Shown here piece after piece: positions 52,277-62,092 of a DNA stretch of 64,000 bases. The notes below the pieces were generated by a model that worked only from the letters and a program-made list of their open reading frames with translations, was not told the DNA's origin and ran no database searches. The position numbers and the translations under genes are program-made. The stretch spans positions 62,001 to 126,000 of the forward strand of contig NZ_CP054877.1 in NCBI RefSeq assembly GCF_014706615.1. Reading direction: 5' to 3'. This stretch comes from Candidatus Vesicomyosocius sp. SY067_SCS001. Its GTDB lineage: Bacteria; Pseudomonadota; Gammaproteobacteria; PS1; Pseudothioglobaceae. Numbering within the stretch: position 1 is the stretch's first letter; each line of letters starts with the position of its first letter.

Positions 52277-52757
52277 AATTGTTGTATCTTATCAGATTTA
52301 TAGGTATAATCAATTCAACAGAGATGTTTTTTATATATTATATAACTGTTAAATATATAACAGTTAAGAGGAATATAATTATATTGATGATAATAAGTTA
52401 TACTTGGAAATAAATTATAAATTATTTTTTAATGAATACAAATTTTGTTGTATATTTTTTTGATGAGTATTACGAGAGTAATTATTACTAGTTTATTAGT
52501 AGATGCAGAATTTTTAGGTAAGTAATAATGCTTATTGTTAATTTTCTTTGTTGTATTTTGTGTGATTTTGTCTATGCTGCGATGGCATGAATATTGGATA
52601 TAGTTGTACAAATAATTTAAGTATTAATAGCGTTAATTTTTATTAGCATAATTAATTGATATGATTGTATCTAAACTATGCGTTTAATGATGATGCTAAA
52701 TCGTAAGATTTGTGTTTGGCATTAATCAATGGCATTAATCAATGGCATAATCTAACT
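52277..52757. other. Divergent gap with a short tandem repeat
   Basis: About 480 AT-rich bases between two divergent genes, so promoters for both should lie here. Just before nudE, the unit GGCATTAATCAAT occurs twice in tandem (52718-52730, 52731-52743) followed by GGCAT, probably replication slippage. No coding frame is convincing. Confidence 0.4.
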
Positions 52758-53303
52758 ATGCGCAAGAAACCAACAGTACTAAATATTAAAACTATTGCTA
52801 CAACTAATTTTTTCAATATTGAGGAAATGTATATTAAGTTCTCAAATGGTGAAAAAAGAATATATGAACGTTTAAAGCCATTTAAAAATGGTGCAGTATT
52901 GATTGTTCCTATGCTGGATGATGAAACTGTGCTTATGATTTATGAATATTCTGGTGGTACAGATAAATATGAGCTTGTATTAACTAAGGGAAAAATTAAT
53001 GATAATGAAATAATTGTTGAGGCTGCTAATAGAGAGTTAATTGAAGAAATTGGTTTTGGCGCTAATAAATTAACCTTTATTAAAGAAATGACCATTGCAC
53101 CTAGTTATCAATCTAGTGTTACTTATATTGTATTAGCACAAGATTTATATAAGGCAAACGCACAAGGTGATGAGCCAGAATTATTAGAGGTGGTTACATT
53201 TAGGATGGATGATTTGGAAAACTTGGTTTACAACGAACACTTAACTGAGGCTAGAAGTATTGCAGCTTTATACATGGCGAGAGATATGATTAATAACCAA
53301 TAA
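52758..53303 (+). CDS. nudE: ADP compounds hydrolase NudE (Nudix)
   Basis: NudE hydrolyses ADP-ribose, NADH and related ADP compounds. The 181-residue protein follows the E. coli enzyme closely: KPTVLNIKTIA at the start, SNGEKRIYERLKP, and the full Nudix box with G, five residues, E, seven residues, REL-EE-G (GKINDNE...REL..EE.GFG, about residues 84-107), then TIAPSYQSSVTYIVLAQDLY and GDEPE. I start at ATG 52758, which matches the family; the TTG at 52710 would extend into the tandem repeat. Confidence 0.92.
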   Translation: MRKKPTVLNIKTIATTNFFNIEEMYIKFSNGEKRIYERLKPFKNGAVLIVPMLDDETVLMIYEYSGGTDKYELVLTKGKINDNEIIVEAANRELIEEIGFGANKLTFIKEMTIAPSYQSSVTYIVLAQDLYKANAQGDEPELLEVVTFRMDDLENLVYNEHLTEARSIAALYMARDMINNQ

Positions 53304-53894
53304 TATAATAGCTTAGTTGTTGAAATATCTTAGAATTTTTGTCATTTTCTGACGTTAAAAAGCCTGATAGTTTTGATTGTATTAGGTATTAATTAAAGGC
53401 TTATCAATGAGGAGTTTTATTTTGATTTATCGGATTAAAACCAGTGTATTAGTATTTTCTAGATTTAAGAGTAATGACTACTTTAGAGTGACTTTTTATT
53501 TTAAACAGTTTAAATAAAATGATGCAGTGTAAAAATTAAAGTAGTACTTGTATTTATAATAATGTGGTGCGTGTTTATAGTGAACTTCACAAGCAAGGAT
53601 TTACGTATTTTAGTTAATGTGTATTAAGGTTTTAAATTGGCAGATTGATTTTATAGTATTGTTTTAGTTTAAGTATTTTTTATGAATCTATTTTTATACG
53701 TAATGCTTATAAGTCTGTTTTTGTATATCTGTTCATGAATATATTTTATAAATTTGGTTGATTGTTGAGTATAGAACTTGCATTTAGAAAACTTTGGTAT
53801 TTTAATATACAGTGTTATGTGTTAATGCAGTTATTAACAAAATTATTGTAAAATAGCCTGTGTTTTAAATAAAAAAAACAGGCAAGGAAGTAAT
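53304..53894. other. 590-base gap upstream of lptM, no supported gene
   Basis: AT-rich. A 36-codon frame from ATG at 53407 (ending 53517) is not like any known protein. cyaY, which often lies divergently next to lptM-lysA in gammaproteobacteria, cannot be read on either strand. Confidence 0.35.
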
Positions 53895-54020
53895 ATGAAA
53901 AAGATAACCATACTTATAGTATTAGCCTTTATTGTTATTATTGCTGCTTGTGGAAAGATGGGTGAATTGGAACGTATTAAATCATCATTAGGCGTATCAA
54001 GCATTATCCAAATGGTATAA
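53895..54020 (+). CDS. lptM: Small lipoprotein LptM (YifL-like)
   Basis: A 41-residue gene with a signal peptide and lipobox IIAAC (Cys at residue 19) followed by GKMGELE. LptM proteins are very small lipoproteins with the pattern C-G-x-x-G-x-L, encoded directly before lysA in many gammaproteobacteria, and they help the LptD outer-membrane translocon mature. An AAGGAAG ribosome site precedes the ATG, and the TAA overlaps the lysA ATG by one base. The sequence after the lipobox is divergent, so the call rests on size, lipobox and position. It fits with lptC at 33552 and lpxB nearby. Confidence 0.75.
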   Translation: MKKITILIVLAFIVIIAACGKMGELERIKSSLGVSSIIQMV

Positions 54021-55261
54021 TGGGTTTTTCTTATCAAAATAATATACTACATGCTGAGTCTGTTGCTATAGCAGATTTGATGAAAACCTATGGATCACCT
54101 CTTTATGTTTATTCAAGAACAGATATTGAGTATAATTGGCATTTGTTTAGTAGTGCTTTTGGTATTCATCCACATTTAGTTTGTTATGCGGTTAAAGCCA
54201 ACTCTAATCTAGCAGTGCTCAGTGTATTGGCAAAAATGGGATCTGGTTTTGACGTTGTATCTAATGGTGAATTAGAACGTGTTTTACTTGCTGGAGCGGA
54301 TGCATCTCGTTGTGTTTTTTCAGGTGTGGCCAAAACAAATATTGAGATTAAACGTGCTTTAGAAGTTGGTATTTTTTGTTTTAATGTTGAATCTATGGCG
54401 GAGATGAGGCGTATTGAACAAGTAGCAAAAGAAATGAGTATGGAAGCACCAATTTCATTACGAGTTAATCCTGATGTCGATGCAAAAACACATCCGTATA
54501 TTTCAACAGGACTTAAGGAGAATAAATTCGGTGTTGATATTGATGATGCTATTCCTATTTATAAAATGGCATATAACTCCCCATATTTAAAGGTTAAAGG
54601 AATAGATTGCCATATTGGCTCACAATTAACAAAAATATCTCCTTTTTTAGATGCGCTGGATAAAGTGCTTGAATTAGTTGCTAAACTTGGTATGCTTAAT
54701 ATTCATGTTACTCATTTAGATTTGGGTGGAGGTGTTGGTATTAAGTATGACAATGAACAAACAATTGATATTAATGCTTATATTTCTTCCATCCTTGATA
54801 AAGTAGGTAGTCTAAAAATTATTTTAGAACCAGGTCGGGCAATTGTCGGTAATGCTGGTATATTTGTTACCAAAGTTGAGTTTTTAAAACAGAATTCAGA
54901 TAAGTCATTTGCGATTATTGATGGTGCAATGAATGACTTATTGCGTCCTTCTTTTTATCAAGCTTATCATCAAGTATTGCCTATTGATGAGAATGCTGAA
55001 GGCATTGATGCTCATTGGGACTTAGTGGGACCAATTTGTGAAACAGGTGATTTTTTGGCTAAAAATAGAAGACTTTCTTTGTCGGAAGGTGACTATTTAG
55101 CACTAATGTCTGCTGGTGCTTATGGCTCTACCATGAGTTCAAATTATAATTCCCGTCCTAGGGTAGCGGAAGTAATGGTATTAGGTAGTCAATATACATT
55201 AGTGCGAGAACGTGAAACTATTCAGGATTTGTTTAATAAAGAATATATGATTAATGACTAA
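54020..55261 (+). CDS. lysA: Diaminopimelate decarboxylase
   Basis: LysA makes lysine from meso-diaminopimelate with pyridoxal phosphate. The 413-residue protein has the PLP lysine in CYAVKANSN (about residues 50-58), IDCHIGSQ, the phosphate-binding DLGGGVG (about 234-240), EPGRAIVG, GPICETGD and the C-terminal SAGAYGSTMSSNYNSRPR. It starts in the lptM stop codon (TAATG) and overlaps yhbY by eight bases, within the run lptM-lysA-yhbY-lpxB-nadC. Confidence 0.97.
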   Translation: MGFSYQNNILHAESVAIADLMKTYGSPLYVYSRTDIEYNWHLFSSAFGIHPHLVCYAVKANSNLAVLSVLAKMGSGFDVVSNGELERVLLAGADASRCVFSGVAKTNIEIKRALEVGIFCFNVESMAEMRRIEQVAKEMSMEAPISLRVNPDVDAKTHPYISTGLKENKFGVDIDDAIPIYKMAYNSPYLKVKGIDCHIGSQLTKISPFLDALDKVLELVAKLGMLNIHVTHLDLGGGVGIKYDNEQTIDINAYISSILDKVGSLKIILEPGRAIVGNAGIFVTKVEFLKQNSDKSFAIIDGAMNDLLRPSFYQAYHQVLPIDENAEGIDAHWDLVGPICETGDFLAKNRRLSLSEGDYLALMSAGAYGSTMSSNYNSRPRVAEVMVLGSQYTLVRERETIQDLFNKEYMIND

Positions 55262-55556
55262 ACTAACCAATAATCAAAAAAAGTTTCTTAGATCAAAAAG
55301 CCATAATTTAAAACCTATTGTGATGGTAGGACAACATGGATTAAATGAGTCTGTTTTAGTAGAGCTTGAGATAACTATGGATAAACATGAATTGTTAAAA
55401 ATCAAGATACGTATGGATAAGAGGGCGGAAAAACAAAAAATAATTGATAAAATTATTAATACTTATCATGCCTATTTGGTGCAAGTTATTGGTAATATTG
55501 TGGTTATTTATCGTGCATTTGATGAAGACCCACAAATTATTCTGCCAAGAAAATAA
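55254..55556 (+). CDS. yhbY: YhbY-type RNA-binding protein (CRM domain)
   Basis: A 100-residue single CRM-domain protein that associates with pre-50S ribosome particles. Motifs are LTNNQKKFLRSKSHNLKPIVMVGQHGL at residues 2-28 (the GxxG loop reads VGQHG) and KIKIRMDKRAEKQ. The ATG lies eight bases inside lysA. In E. coli yhbY is divergent from rlmE-ftsH; here it is in the lysA-lpxB run instead. Confidence 0.93.
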   Translation: MTKLTNNQKKFLRSKSHNLKPIVMVGQHGLNESVLVELEITMDKHELLKIKIRMDKRAEKQKIIDKIINTYHAYLVQVIGNIVVIYRAFDEDPQIILPRK

Positions 55557-55562
55557 AATTAA

Positions 55563-56648
55563 ATGAGGATTGCAATTAGTGCAACAGAAGCTTCAGGTGA
55601 TTTAATTGGTTCTAAATTAGTTGAATCCTTAAGAAAGAAAAACTCCAATATCATAATTGAAGGATTGGCCGGGGATAAAATGTTTGCTGCTGGGTGTATA
55701 AAGAATTGGGATCAAAGACAAGTAAATGTGATGGGTTTTAGTGAAATTTTAAAGAAGTTGCCTTTTTTATTTATTTTGCGTAAACGTATTATTGCTTATT
55801 TTTCTAGTCAAAAACCTGATGTTTTTATTGGTGTTGATGCGCCAGATTTTAATTTTGCTATTGAGAGAAAACTTAAATCTAAAGGTATTAGAACTGTACA
55901 TTTTATTTCTCCTTCGGTTTGGGCTTGGCGTCGATCACGAGTTAAAAAAATTAAACAATCAACAGATTTGTTACTGTGTTTATTTCCATTTGAAGTAGAT
56001 TTTTATAAAGCGTATAATCAAAGAGCATTGTTTATTGGGCATCCCTTAGCACAGAGTTTGCGCCCTAGAAAATCTCATATTGAGACAAAAAATATTCTTC
56101 TAATGCCAGGGTCTAGACAAAGTGAAATCAAGCGATTGCTACCTGAGATGTTGTTAGCAGTTGAAATAATGTCTTTACAAGATAGAATGTTAACCTTTAA
56201 CTTAGTTCTAGTGAATGATGAATTATTGGATTGGGTAACTATCCAAGTAGGTAATATCCCAATTGAAATTTCATTTGATGATGCGCATACGCGTATGTTA
56301 AGAGCAGATTTGGCATTAGTTGCATCAGGTACTGCGGCGTTAGAGTTGACTTTGGTTGGTGTGCCTATGGTAGTTATTTATAAACTGTCTAATTTTAGTT
56401 ATTTTATTGTTTCAAGATTAGTTAAAAGTAAATATATTAGTTTGCCAAATATAATTGTTAATAAAAATCTAGTACCAGAATTGATACAAAATAGTTCTAA
56501 TGGCAATAATATTGCCAAACATGCTATGATAATTATGAGTCGTGATAATAAATCATTAATTAAAGAGTTTAATGCAATTCATCAACAGTTAGACTTAGAT
56601 GCTAGTGATGAATCAGCACGTATTATTTATGAGTTTATCAACGAATAA
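55563..56648 (+). CDS. lpxB: Lipid-A-disaccharide synthase
   Basis: LpxB joins UDP-2,3-diacylglucosamine and lipid X into the lipid A disaccharide at the inner membrane. The 361-residue protein has ATEASGDLIGSKL at the start, VFIGVDAPDFNF, the HFISPSVWAWRRSRVKKI segment (about residues 112-129), LLPGSRQSEIKR-like MPGSRQSEIKR and VASGTAALELTL (about 256-267). Length is slightly short of the usual 380. It overlaps nadC by 20 bases. With lptC and lptM it shows that this cell still makes lipopolysaccharide. Confidence 0.95.
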   Translation: MRIAISATEASGDLIGSKLVESLRKKNSNIIIEGLAGDKMFAAGCIKNWDQRQVNVMGFSEILKKLPFLFILRKRIIAYFSSQKPDVFIGVDAPDFNFAIERKLKSKGIRTVHFISPSVWAWRRSRVKKIKQSTDLLLCLFPFEVDFYKAYNQRALFIGHPLAQSLRPRKSHIETKNILLMPGSRQSEIKRLLPEMLLAVEIMSLQDRMLTFNLVLVNDELLDWVTIQVGNIPIEISFDDAHTRMLRADLALVASGTAALELTLVGVPMVVIYKLSNFSYFIVSRLVKSKYISLPNIIVNKNLVPELIQNSSNGNNIAKHAMIIMSRDNKSLIKEFNAIHQQLDLDASDESARIIYEFINE

Positions 56649-57462
56649 GTATATTCTCAATAGTGTGGTATTAGCTTTAGAAGAGGATCTTGGTACTGGT
56701 GATGTTTCTGCTGATTTATTATTAGATAAAATAAATACAGCTGAGATTATCTCAAGAGAATCAGGTATTATTTGTGGTATAGAATATGCACAGAGTGCAT
56801 TTTTATTGCTTAATGATAATCTTAAACTAGATTGGAAAGTTAGAGATGGCGATGACATTAATCCAGGACAGGTCTTATGTGTTCTAATAGGTTCTTCCAA
56901 GGCCATTATTAGTGCTGAAAGGGTGGCACTTAACTTTTTACAGATGTTAAGTTCTGTGGCAACAAAAACTCATTATTTAGTAAATAAAATTAATCATACT
57001 AATGCACAATTACTAGATACTAGAAAAACTATTATTGGATTAAGATTGGCACAAAAATATGCCGTAAAATGTGGTGGTGGTGTTAACCATCGTATGGGTT
57101 TGTATGATTGTATTATACTAAAAGAGAACCATATTATTGCTTCAGGTTCAATTACTTTGTCAGTTAAAATGGCAATAGAAAAATATCCAAATTTACCTTT
57201 AATTGTTGAAGTTGATGGTTTAAATCAATTACAAGAGGTACTTAAACTTAGCGGCGTAATTAGAGCATTATGTGATAATTTTCTAATAAGTGATTTAATA
57301 CAAGCAGTTGTTATAGCTAAAGGTAAATTACCTTTAGAGGCTTCTGGTAATATCAATGAAAGTACTATTGTAGAAGTTGCTAATACTGGCGTTGATTTTA
57401 TTTCTATAGGTAGTATCACTAAGAATATTCAAGCAATAGATTTATCTTTAAGGTTTATTTGA
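56629..57462 (+). CDS. nadC: Nicotinate-nucleotide pyrophosphorylase (quinolinate phosphoribosyltransferase)
   Basis: NadC turns quinolinate and PRPP into nicotinate mononucleotide, releasing PPi. The 277-residue protein shows LEEDLGTGDVSADLL (about residues 17-31), ERVALNFLQMLSSVAT, LLDTRKTIIGLR-LAQKYAVKCGGGVNHRMGL (the core active site) and ILKENHI. I start at ATG 56629, which begins MSLSTNKYIL; the ATG at 56599 adds ten residues not typical of the family. It overlaps lpxB at its start and the convergent cysQ by 15 bases at its end. Confidence 0.95.
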   Translation: MSLSTNKYILNSVVLALEEDLGTGDVSADLLLDKINTAEIISRESGIICGIEYAQSAFLLLNDNLKLDWKVRDGDDINPGQVLCVLIGSSKAIISAERVALNFLQMLSSVATKTHYLVNKINHTNAQLLDTRKTIIGLRLAQKYAVKCGGGVNHRMGLYDCIILKENHIIASGSITLSVKMAIEKYPNLPLIVEVDGLNQLQEVLKLSGVIRALCDNFLISDLIQAVVIAKGKLPLEASGNINESTIVEVANTGVDFISIGSITKNIQAIDLSLRFI

Positions 57463-58209
57463 GGCAAAGAAAATAGGACTAGTTAAATCATCTTTAGTAT
57501 TGTAACTGAGAGGCTTTTCATTTTGATTAACAACACTTCCTCCGGCATTTTGTAGAATACATACACCAGCAGCAGTATCCCATTCAGAACAAGGACCAAA
57601 TTTTGGGTAATAGTCATATTTACCTTCTGCAATAGCACAAAATTTTAGTGCGCTACCTAATTGTGATACCTTATAGGCGCTATATTTTTTTAAATGGTCT
57701 TTTAATTGTTTATTGTGTGATGACCAATGACCAATGACAATTCTTAAAGGGCTGTGATTAGGGTGTACATTTAATGGCTGAATAATATTTTTTTGTTGTT
57801 TGAATACTTTGTTTGCATCTGTTGTATAGTAGTGTGTTTTTCTTGGTGGTGCGTAAATCATACCAAATATTGGTTTGTGTTGTTTAATATAAGCAATACA
57901 AATACAGAATTCATCTGTTTGTTTAAGAAAATCACGAGTACCGTCAAGTGGGTCAATTATCCAGTATTCATACCATCTAGAGCGTTCAGAAAATTCAATT
58001 ATCTCAGATTCCTCTGAAAGTATAGGTGTATTTGGCGTAAGTTTTGATAGTGTTTTAACAATTAGTTTATGTGCGTTTTTATCAGCAATGGTAAATGGTG
58101 TTTTGTTTGATTTAATTTTAATATTAAGTTCATTCTCGTATAGTGACATAATCATATCGCCAACTTTAGTGGTCATTCTAATTAGTTTTGGTATGAGTAA
58201 GTCAAACAT
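57448..58209 (-). CDS. cysQ: 3'(2'),5'-bisphosphate nucleotidase CysQ
   Basis: CysQ dephosphorylates 3'-phosphoadenosine 5'-phosphate to AMP, cleaning up after PAPS use. The inositol-monophosphatase fold is clear: ILSEESE (metal Glu), WIIDPLDGTRDFLK (about residues 84-97, metal Asp pair), GMIYAPP and SEWDTAAGVCILQNAGG (about 204-220). I start at the Met giving MFDLLIPKLIRMTTKVGDMIM; a longer start at 58230 adds seven residues. Its 3' end overlaps nadC by 15 bases. Confidence 0.9.
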   Translation of the reverse strand: MFDLLIPKLIRMTTKVGDMIMSLYENELNIKIKSNKTPFTIADKNAHKLIVKTLSKLTPNTPILSEESEIIEFSERSRWYEYWIIDPLDGTRDFLKQTDEFCICIAYIKQHKPIFGMIYAPPRKTHYYTTDANKVFKQQKNIIQPLNVHPNHSPLRIVIGHWSSHNKQLKDHLKKYSAYKVSQLGSALKFCAIAEGKYDYYPKFGPCSEWDTAAGVCILQNAGGSVVNQNEKPLSYNTKDDLTSPIFFASNKP

Positions 58210-58235
58210 AGCTACATTATCATATCTCATTAAGT

Positions 58236-58477
58236 ATGATAAGTATTGATGGAAATGGTAGGTCTAATTTGACTTTAACTAAGAATTAATAGAAGAAAAT
58301 ATTAAAAGTAGAGTAATTTATGATATTGTAAATAAAAATATTAAAGTTTTTCATCGTGATTGGCATAATTATGATAGAGAATATATCTTTATTGATTCGC
58401 TAAATTAGAATTATAATTTTATAAAAGTTAGTAACAATACTTGGAGTGCTATTTTAACAGAACTTAAGCAGATTTAA
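58236..58477 (+). pseudogene. Decayed P-loop kinase, possibly uridine-kinase-like
   Basis: From ATG at 58236 the frame reads MISIDGNGRSNLTLTK, resembling a Walker A region of small nucleoside or uridine kinases (IDG.GGSGKST type) with the Gly-Lys lost, then stops. In a shifted frame from about 58279 it continues ELIEENIKSRVIYD, NKNIKVFHRDWHNYDREYIFID, one stop, and KVSNNTWSAILTELKQI to TAA at 58475. The VFHRDWHNY segment resembles the D-D-F/W motif after the second strand of such kinases. One frameshift and two stops show it is not functional. Confidence 0.4.
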
Positions 58478-59076
58478 AATAAAGTAAATAAATTTTACAG
58501 AAACTGTATTAACTAATAAAAATCTGTTATATTTGATAATTTTACTGTGTAATAGTCGTTCTTTACATGTGCTAACTTTATCAATATTATTGTTAAACAT
58601 GTAATTAGAAACAGAATAATAATTATGATTTTTAAGTTTTAATTCGTAGATACTTATTTTAATTTGTTAAAAATTATTCTTAATATTGTAAGGTAGGATA
58701 AAGTTACTTCTTTAATAACTTAACATAAATTTTATCATCAAAAAATATAAAAGTTCGTATTTAGCAGGTAAAGGATTACCTTAATACTACGTATTAGTAG
58801 TTTATTGTTTATATCTGGTTTTTAGTGTTATTAGTTTTTTATTATTAAGATTTTTGTTTAAAAAAATTTTTAGTGTTTTTTTAAACTTATTATTAGATAG
58901 TTTTTTAATTCAAAATAACGACTAAGTTTTAAAGGAAAGATAATATTGTTAATAAAATTAACAAACTATCCTTCAATTAATACTATTTAGTAATATTGTA
59001 AATACTTACTAAATAGTAAGTTGTTGTAAATAATGTGGTATAACTATAAGTAACTAAGTAATTAAATTCTTTAATA
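58478..59076. other. 600-base gap before tRNA-Ile, no gene seen
   Basis: Extremely AT-rich, with runs such as TTTTTTTAATTC-like patches and no convincing coding frame. A near-palindromic TACTATTTAGTA/TACTAAATAGTA pair at about 58981-59022 could form a hairpin of unknown role downstream of the tRNA. Confidence 0.35.
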
Positions 59077-59153
59077 TGGTGGGCCTACTTGGACTTGAAC
59101 CAAGGACCAATCGATTATGAGTCGATTGCTCTAACCAACTGAGCTATAGGCCC
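59077..59153 (-). tRNA. tRNA-Ile (CAU, lysidine type)
   Basis: A complete 77-base tRNA on the minus strand with encoded CCA. The acceptor GGGCCTA pairs with TAGGCCC. The anticodon stem ATCGA/TCGAT encloses loop CTCATAA, giving CAU, and the T arm is TTGG-TTCAAGT-CCAA. The sequence around the anticodon matches the minor isoleucine tRNA (ileX/ileY type), in which TilS converts C34 to lysidine to read AUA, rather than a methionine tRNA. It lies six bases downstream of rpoD, a neighbourhood shared with E. coli ileX. Confidence 0.85.
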
Positions 59154-59159
59154 TAAGGA

Positions 59160-60971
59160 TTATTCTAAAAAGCTTTGTAATTTATGAGCACGAGAAGGGT
59201 GTCTTAACTTACGTAGTGCTTTAGCCTCAATCTGACGAATACGCTCACGAGTGACATCAAATTGACGACCAACTTCTTCTAAAGTATGATCAGTATTCAT
59301 GTTAATACCAAAACGCATCTTTAATACTTTGGCTTCACGAGGCGACAAGTTAGAAAGTAAATCACCTGTAGTTTCTCTTAAGCTTTCTTTTGTGGTTATT
59401 TCAACGGGTGAAGATAGATTGGTGTCCTCAATAAAATCACCAATATTAGAATCCTCATCATCACCAACTGGAGTTTCCATTGATAAAGGTTCTTTGGCAA
59501 TTTTTAAGATTTTGATAATTTTGTATTCTGGTAATTCCATTTCAGTTGCTAGTTCTTCAGAAGAAGCCTCGCGACCAAATTTTTGCAAGAGTTGTCGACG
59601 TACACGATTAAGTTTATTAATGGTTTCAATCATATGAACTGGGATACGAATAGTGCGTGCTTGGTCTGCAATAGAGCGAGTAATAGCTTGACGAATCCAC
59701 CAAGTGGCATAAGTAGAAAACTTATAACCACGACGATATTCAAATTTATCAACTGCTTTCATTAAGCCAACATTTCCTTCTTGTATTAAATCTAGGAATT
59801 GCAATCCACGGTTGGCATATTTTTTAGCAATTGAAATTACTAATCTAAGATTAGCTTCAATCATTTGAGATTTTGCTTTTTTAGCACGACGATCACCACG
59901 ACGATACATTTTATTTAGTTTTTTAAGTTCAACAATAGTTAGTTGCATTTCCTCTTCGAACTGTTGAAGGTTTTTTTGAGCATAGTAAATTTTATCTTTA
60001 CTATCTTTTAGATTATTTTTAATTTTTTCATCTAATTTAATGTTATCAAGCCAATTAAAATTAGTTTCATTATTAGAAAATAATTCAAAAAAATGTAATC
60101 GATTCATTCCTGCGTTTAGGCAAGTATTTTTAATGATTTTTTCTTGTTCTTTGACTTGACTTACACGATTACAAATAACTTCTATCATAGTATTAACTAG
60201 TTTAGGAGCTAGTCGTAAATCTGATAATCCTTTAGATAACTGCTGACGTGTTTTAATTGTTTTGTTATGGCGAAATCCAAGCTCTTCAGTGGTTTTGTTA
60301 TAAGTCTTAGAGTATTTTAGAACTGTGTCAAAACGGTTGTATACTTGATTTTTATCGGGTCCTGTGTATTCCATTTCTTCTATTTCTTCATATTCTTCAT
60401 CGTTATCAAATTCACCTGCATCAAAGGCTACTTTCTTATTAGCAAAATCTTCTGCGTCACCTTGATAGCCGATAATTACATCAGTCATTTTACATTTTCC
60501 TTCTTCTAAACGGGTATGTGCTTTAAAGAAAAAATCTGTAATGACAGGATACAAAGTGATACTTTGCATAATTTCAAATACGCCAGCTTCGATTTCTTTA
60601 GCAATACGAATTTCGTCTTCTTGTTCTAATAAATCTACAACACCCATTTCACGCATATACATTCTAACTGGATCTGTTGTTCTTCCAAACTCCGAATCAA
60701 GAGCTGCTAGCGCTGCTATTGCAGCTTCTGCTGAAGTTGACTGTGCTTTGGCGCCAGATTCAACCACTAAGGTGTCTGCATCCGGTACTGTATCAGAAAC
60801 GGTAATATCCAATTCTTCAAGAATTGTAACAATAGGCTCTACTTGTTCTTGAGTCAATAGGTCTTCTGGCAAGATGTCATTAATTTCAGAGTATGTTAAG
60901 TAGCCTTTTTCTTTTCCTACCATAATGAGTTTTTGTAGTGCTTGCTTGTGTGCTTTAGTTGTGGATTTCAT
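59160..60971 (-). CDS. rpoD: RNA polymerase sigma-70 factor RpoD
   Basis: The primary sigma factor. The 603-residue protein has region 1.1 (residues 1-80, [15 protein letters not shown]), region 1.2 ([15 protein letters not shown]), a long acidic nonconserved region ([16 protein letters not shown]), region 2 ([58 protein letters not shown]), region 3 and region 4 (HTH with [27 protein letters not shown]). It is the only transcription regulator recognised in the window. dnaG and rpsU, its usual operon partners, are not upstream; prs is. Confidence 0.97.
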   Translation of the reverse strand: MKSTTKAHKQALQKLIMVGKEKGYLTYSEINDILPEDLLTQEQVEPIVTILEELDITVSDTVPDADTLVVESGAKAQSTSAEAAIAALAALDSEFGRTTDPVRMYMREMGVVDLLEQEDEIRIAKEIEAGVFEIMQSITLYPVITDFFFKAHTRLEEGKCKMTDVIIGYQGDAEDFANKKVAFDAGEFDNDEEYEEIEEMEYTGPDKNQVYNRFDTVLKYSKTYNKTTEELGFRHNKTIKTRQQLSKGLSDLRLAPKLVNTMIEVICNRVSQVKEQEKIIKNTCLNAGMNRLHFFELFSNNETNFNWLDNIKLDEKIKNNLKDSKDKIYYAQKNLQQFEEEMQLTIVELKKLNKMYRRGDRRAKKAKSQMIEANLRLVISIAKKYANRGLQFLDLIQEGNVGLMKAVDKFEYRRGYKFSTYATWWIRQAITRSIADQARTIRIPVHMIETINKLNRVRRQLLQKFGREASSEELATEMELPEYKIIKILKIAKEPLSMETPVGDDEDSNIGDFIEDTNLSSPVEITTKESLRETTGDLLSNLSPREAKVLKMRFGINMNTDHTLEEVGRQFDVTRERIRQIEAKALRKLRHPSRAHKLQSFLE

Positions 60972-61070
60972 AAATTAAAATTATTATATTTGAAAAGCCA
61001 AATGATGGATTATACCTAAAGTTATTAGTTAGAAATCGTAGCCTTGTATTACGATGTTTTTATTATACTA

Positions 61071-62024
61071 TCATGTAAAAATAGTACTAATAGATTGTTC
61101 TTCGCTAATTCGTTTAATAACTTCAGCCATAGTTGGTGCAATGGATAATTGTCTAATTTTAAAACATTTAGCAACATCAATATTGAGAGGAATAGTATTA
61201 GTTGTTATTAATTCATTTAGTTGAGAATTGTTAATATTGTTAATTGCATTACCAGAAAGTACTGCATGAGTAGCATAGGCTACCACTTCTTTGGCACCTC
61301 GTTGTTTTAAAATACTAGCAGCTTGGCATAGTGTACCAGCGGTATCAACCATATCATCAATTAAAATACAACTTCTATCCTTAACATCGCCAATAACATT
61401 CATTATCTTAACCATGTTAGGCGCTGGTCGGCGTTTGTCAATAATGGCAAGATCTGCATCATTTAAGCGTTTTGCAGCAGATCGTGCCCTTACTACACCA
61501 CCTACATCAGGAGATACAACAACAATATCTTTGTAATTTTTAGATAAAATATCTTCAATTAGCACAGGCTGGGCATAAATATTGTCAATTGGTATGTTGA
61601 AAAATCCTTGAATTTGGTCTGCATGTAGATCAACGGTTAATATTCGGTCTACGCCTGCAGATTCAATTAGTTTTGCTGCAAGTTTTGCTGTAATTGGTAC
61701 ACGAGTTAAGCGTGATCTACGATCTTGTCTTGAATAGCCAAAATACGGTACAACAGCAGTAATTCTTGTAGCTGATGAGCGTTTAAGTGCGTCAACGATA
61801 ATCAAAAGTTCCATTAAGGTTTCAGCTGGAGAAGGTCCGCAAGTAGGTTGGATGATAAATACATCACAACCACGTACATTTTCTAATATTTCAATTTGGG
61901 GTTCGCCATCGCTAAATCTACTTACAAGCGCTTTACCTTGTACAACATTTAAATTAGAAATAATTTCTCTAGAAAGTTCAGGATTAGCATTACCGCTAAA
62001 TATTTTAATTTTGTCAAGAGACAT
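61071..62024 (-). CDS. prs: Ribose-phosphate pyrophosphokinase
   Basis: Prs makes PRPP from ribose 5-phosphate and ATP, supplying nucleotide, NAD (nadC) and tryptophan (trpD) synthesis, all represented here. The 317-residue class I enzyme shows FSGNANPELSREI at the start, FSDGEPQIEI, RQDRRSRLTRVPITAKL (flexible loop, about residues 102-118), DLHADQIQGFF and the PRPP motif CILIDDMVDTAGTL (about 217-230). It is part of the gammaproteobacterial order ispE - tRNA-Gln - prs. Confidence 0.97.
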   Translation of the reverse strand: MSLDKIKIFSGNANPELSREIISNLNVVQGKALVSRFSDGEPQIEILENVRGCDVFIIQPTCGPSPAETLMELLIIVDALKRSSATRITAVVPYFGYSRQDRRSRLTRVPITAKLAAKLIESAGVDRILTVDLHADQIQGFFNIPIDNIYAQPVLIEDILSKNYKDIVVVSPDVGGVVRARSAAKRLNDADLAIIDKRRPAPNMVKIMNVIGDVKDRSCILIDDMVDTAGTLCQAASILKQRGAKEVVAYATHAVLSGNAINNINNSQLNELITTNTIPLNIDVAKCFKIRQLSIAPTMAEVIKRISEEQSISTIFT

Positions 62025-62092
62025 AGAGGTTAACCAAATATATTAAAGTGGCTAAATTATACGCCTATAAAATATAAAATATAAAAATAAGT

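Noticed and set aside
52718..52748. Tandem repeat before nudE, considered as an operator or iteron
   Set aside because: Only two units and a fragment, with no dyad symmetry; simple replication slippage is the better explanation.
53407..53517. 36-codon frame with a start, considered as a small gene before lptM
   Set aside because: No family resemblance (checked against the expected neighbour cyaY), and the composition is typical of AT-rich noncoding sequence.
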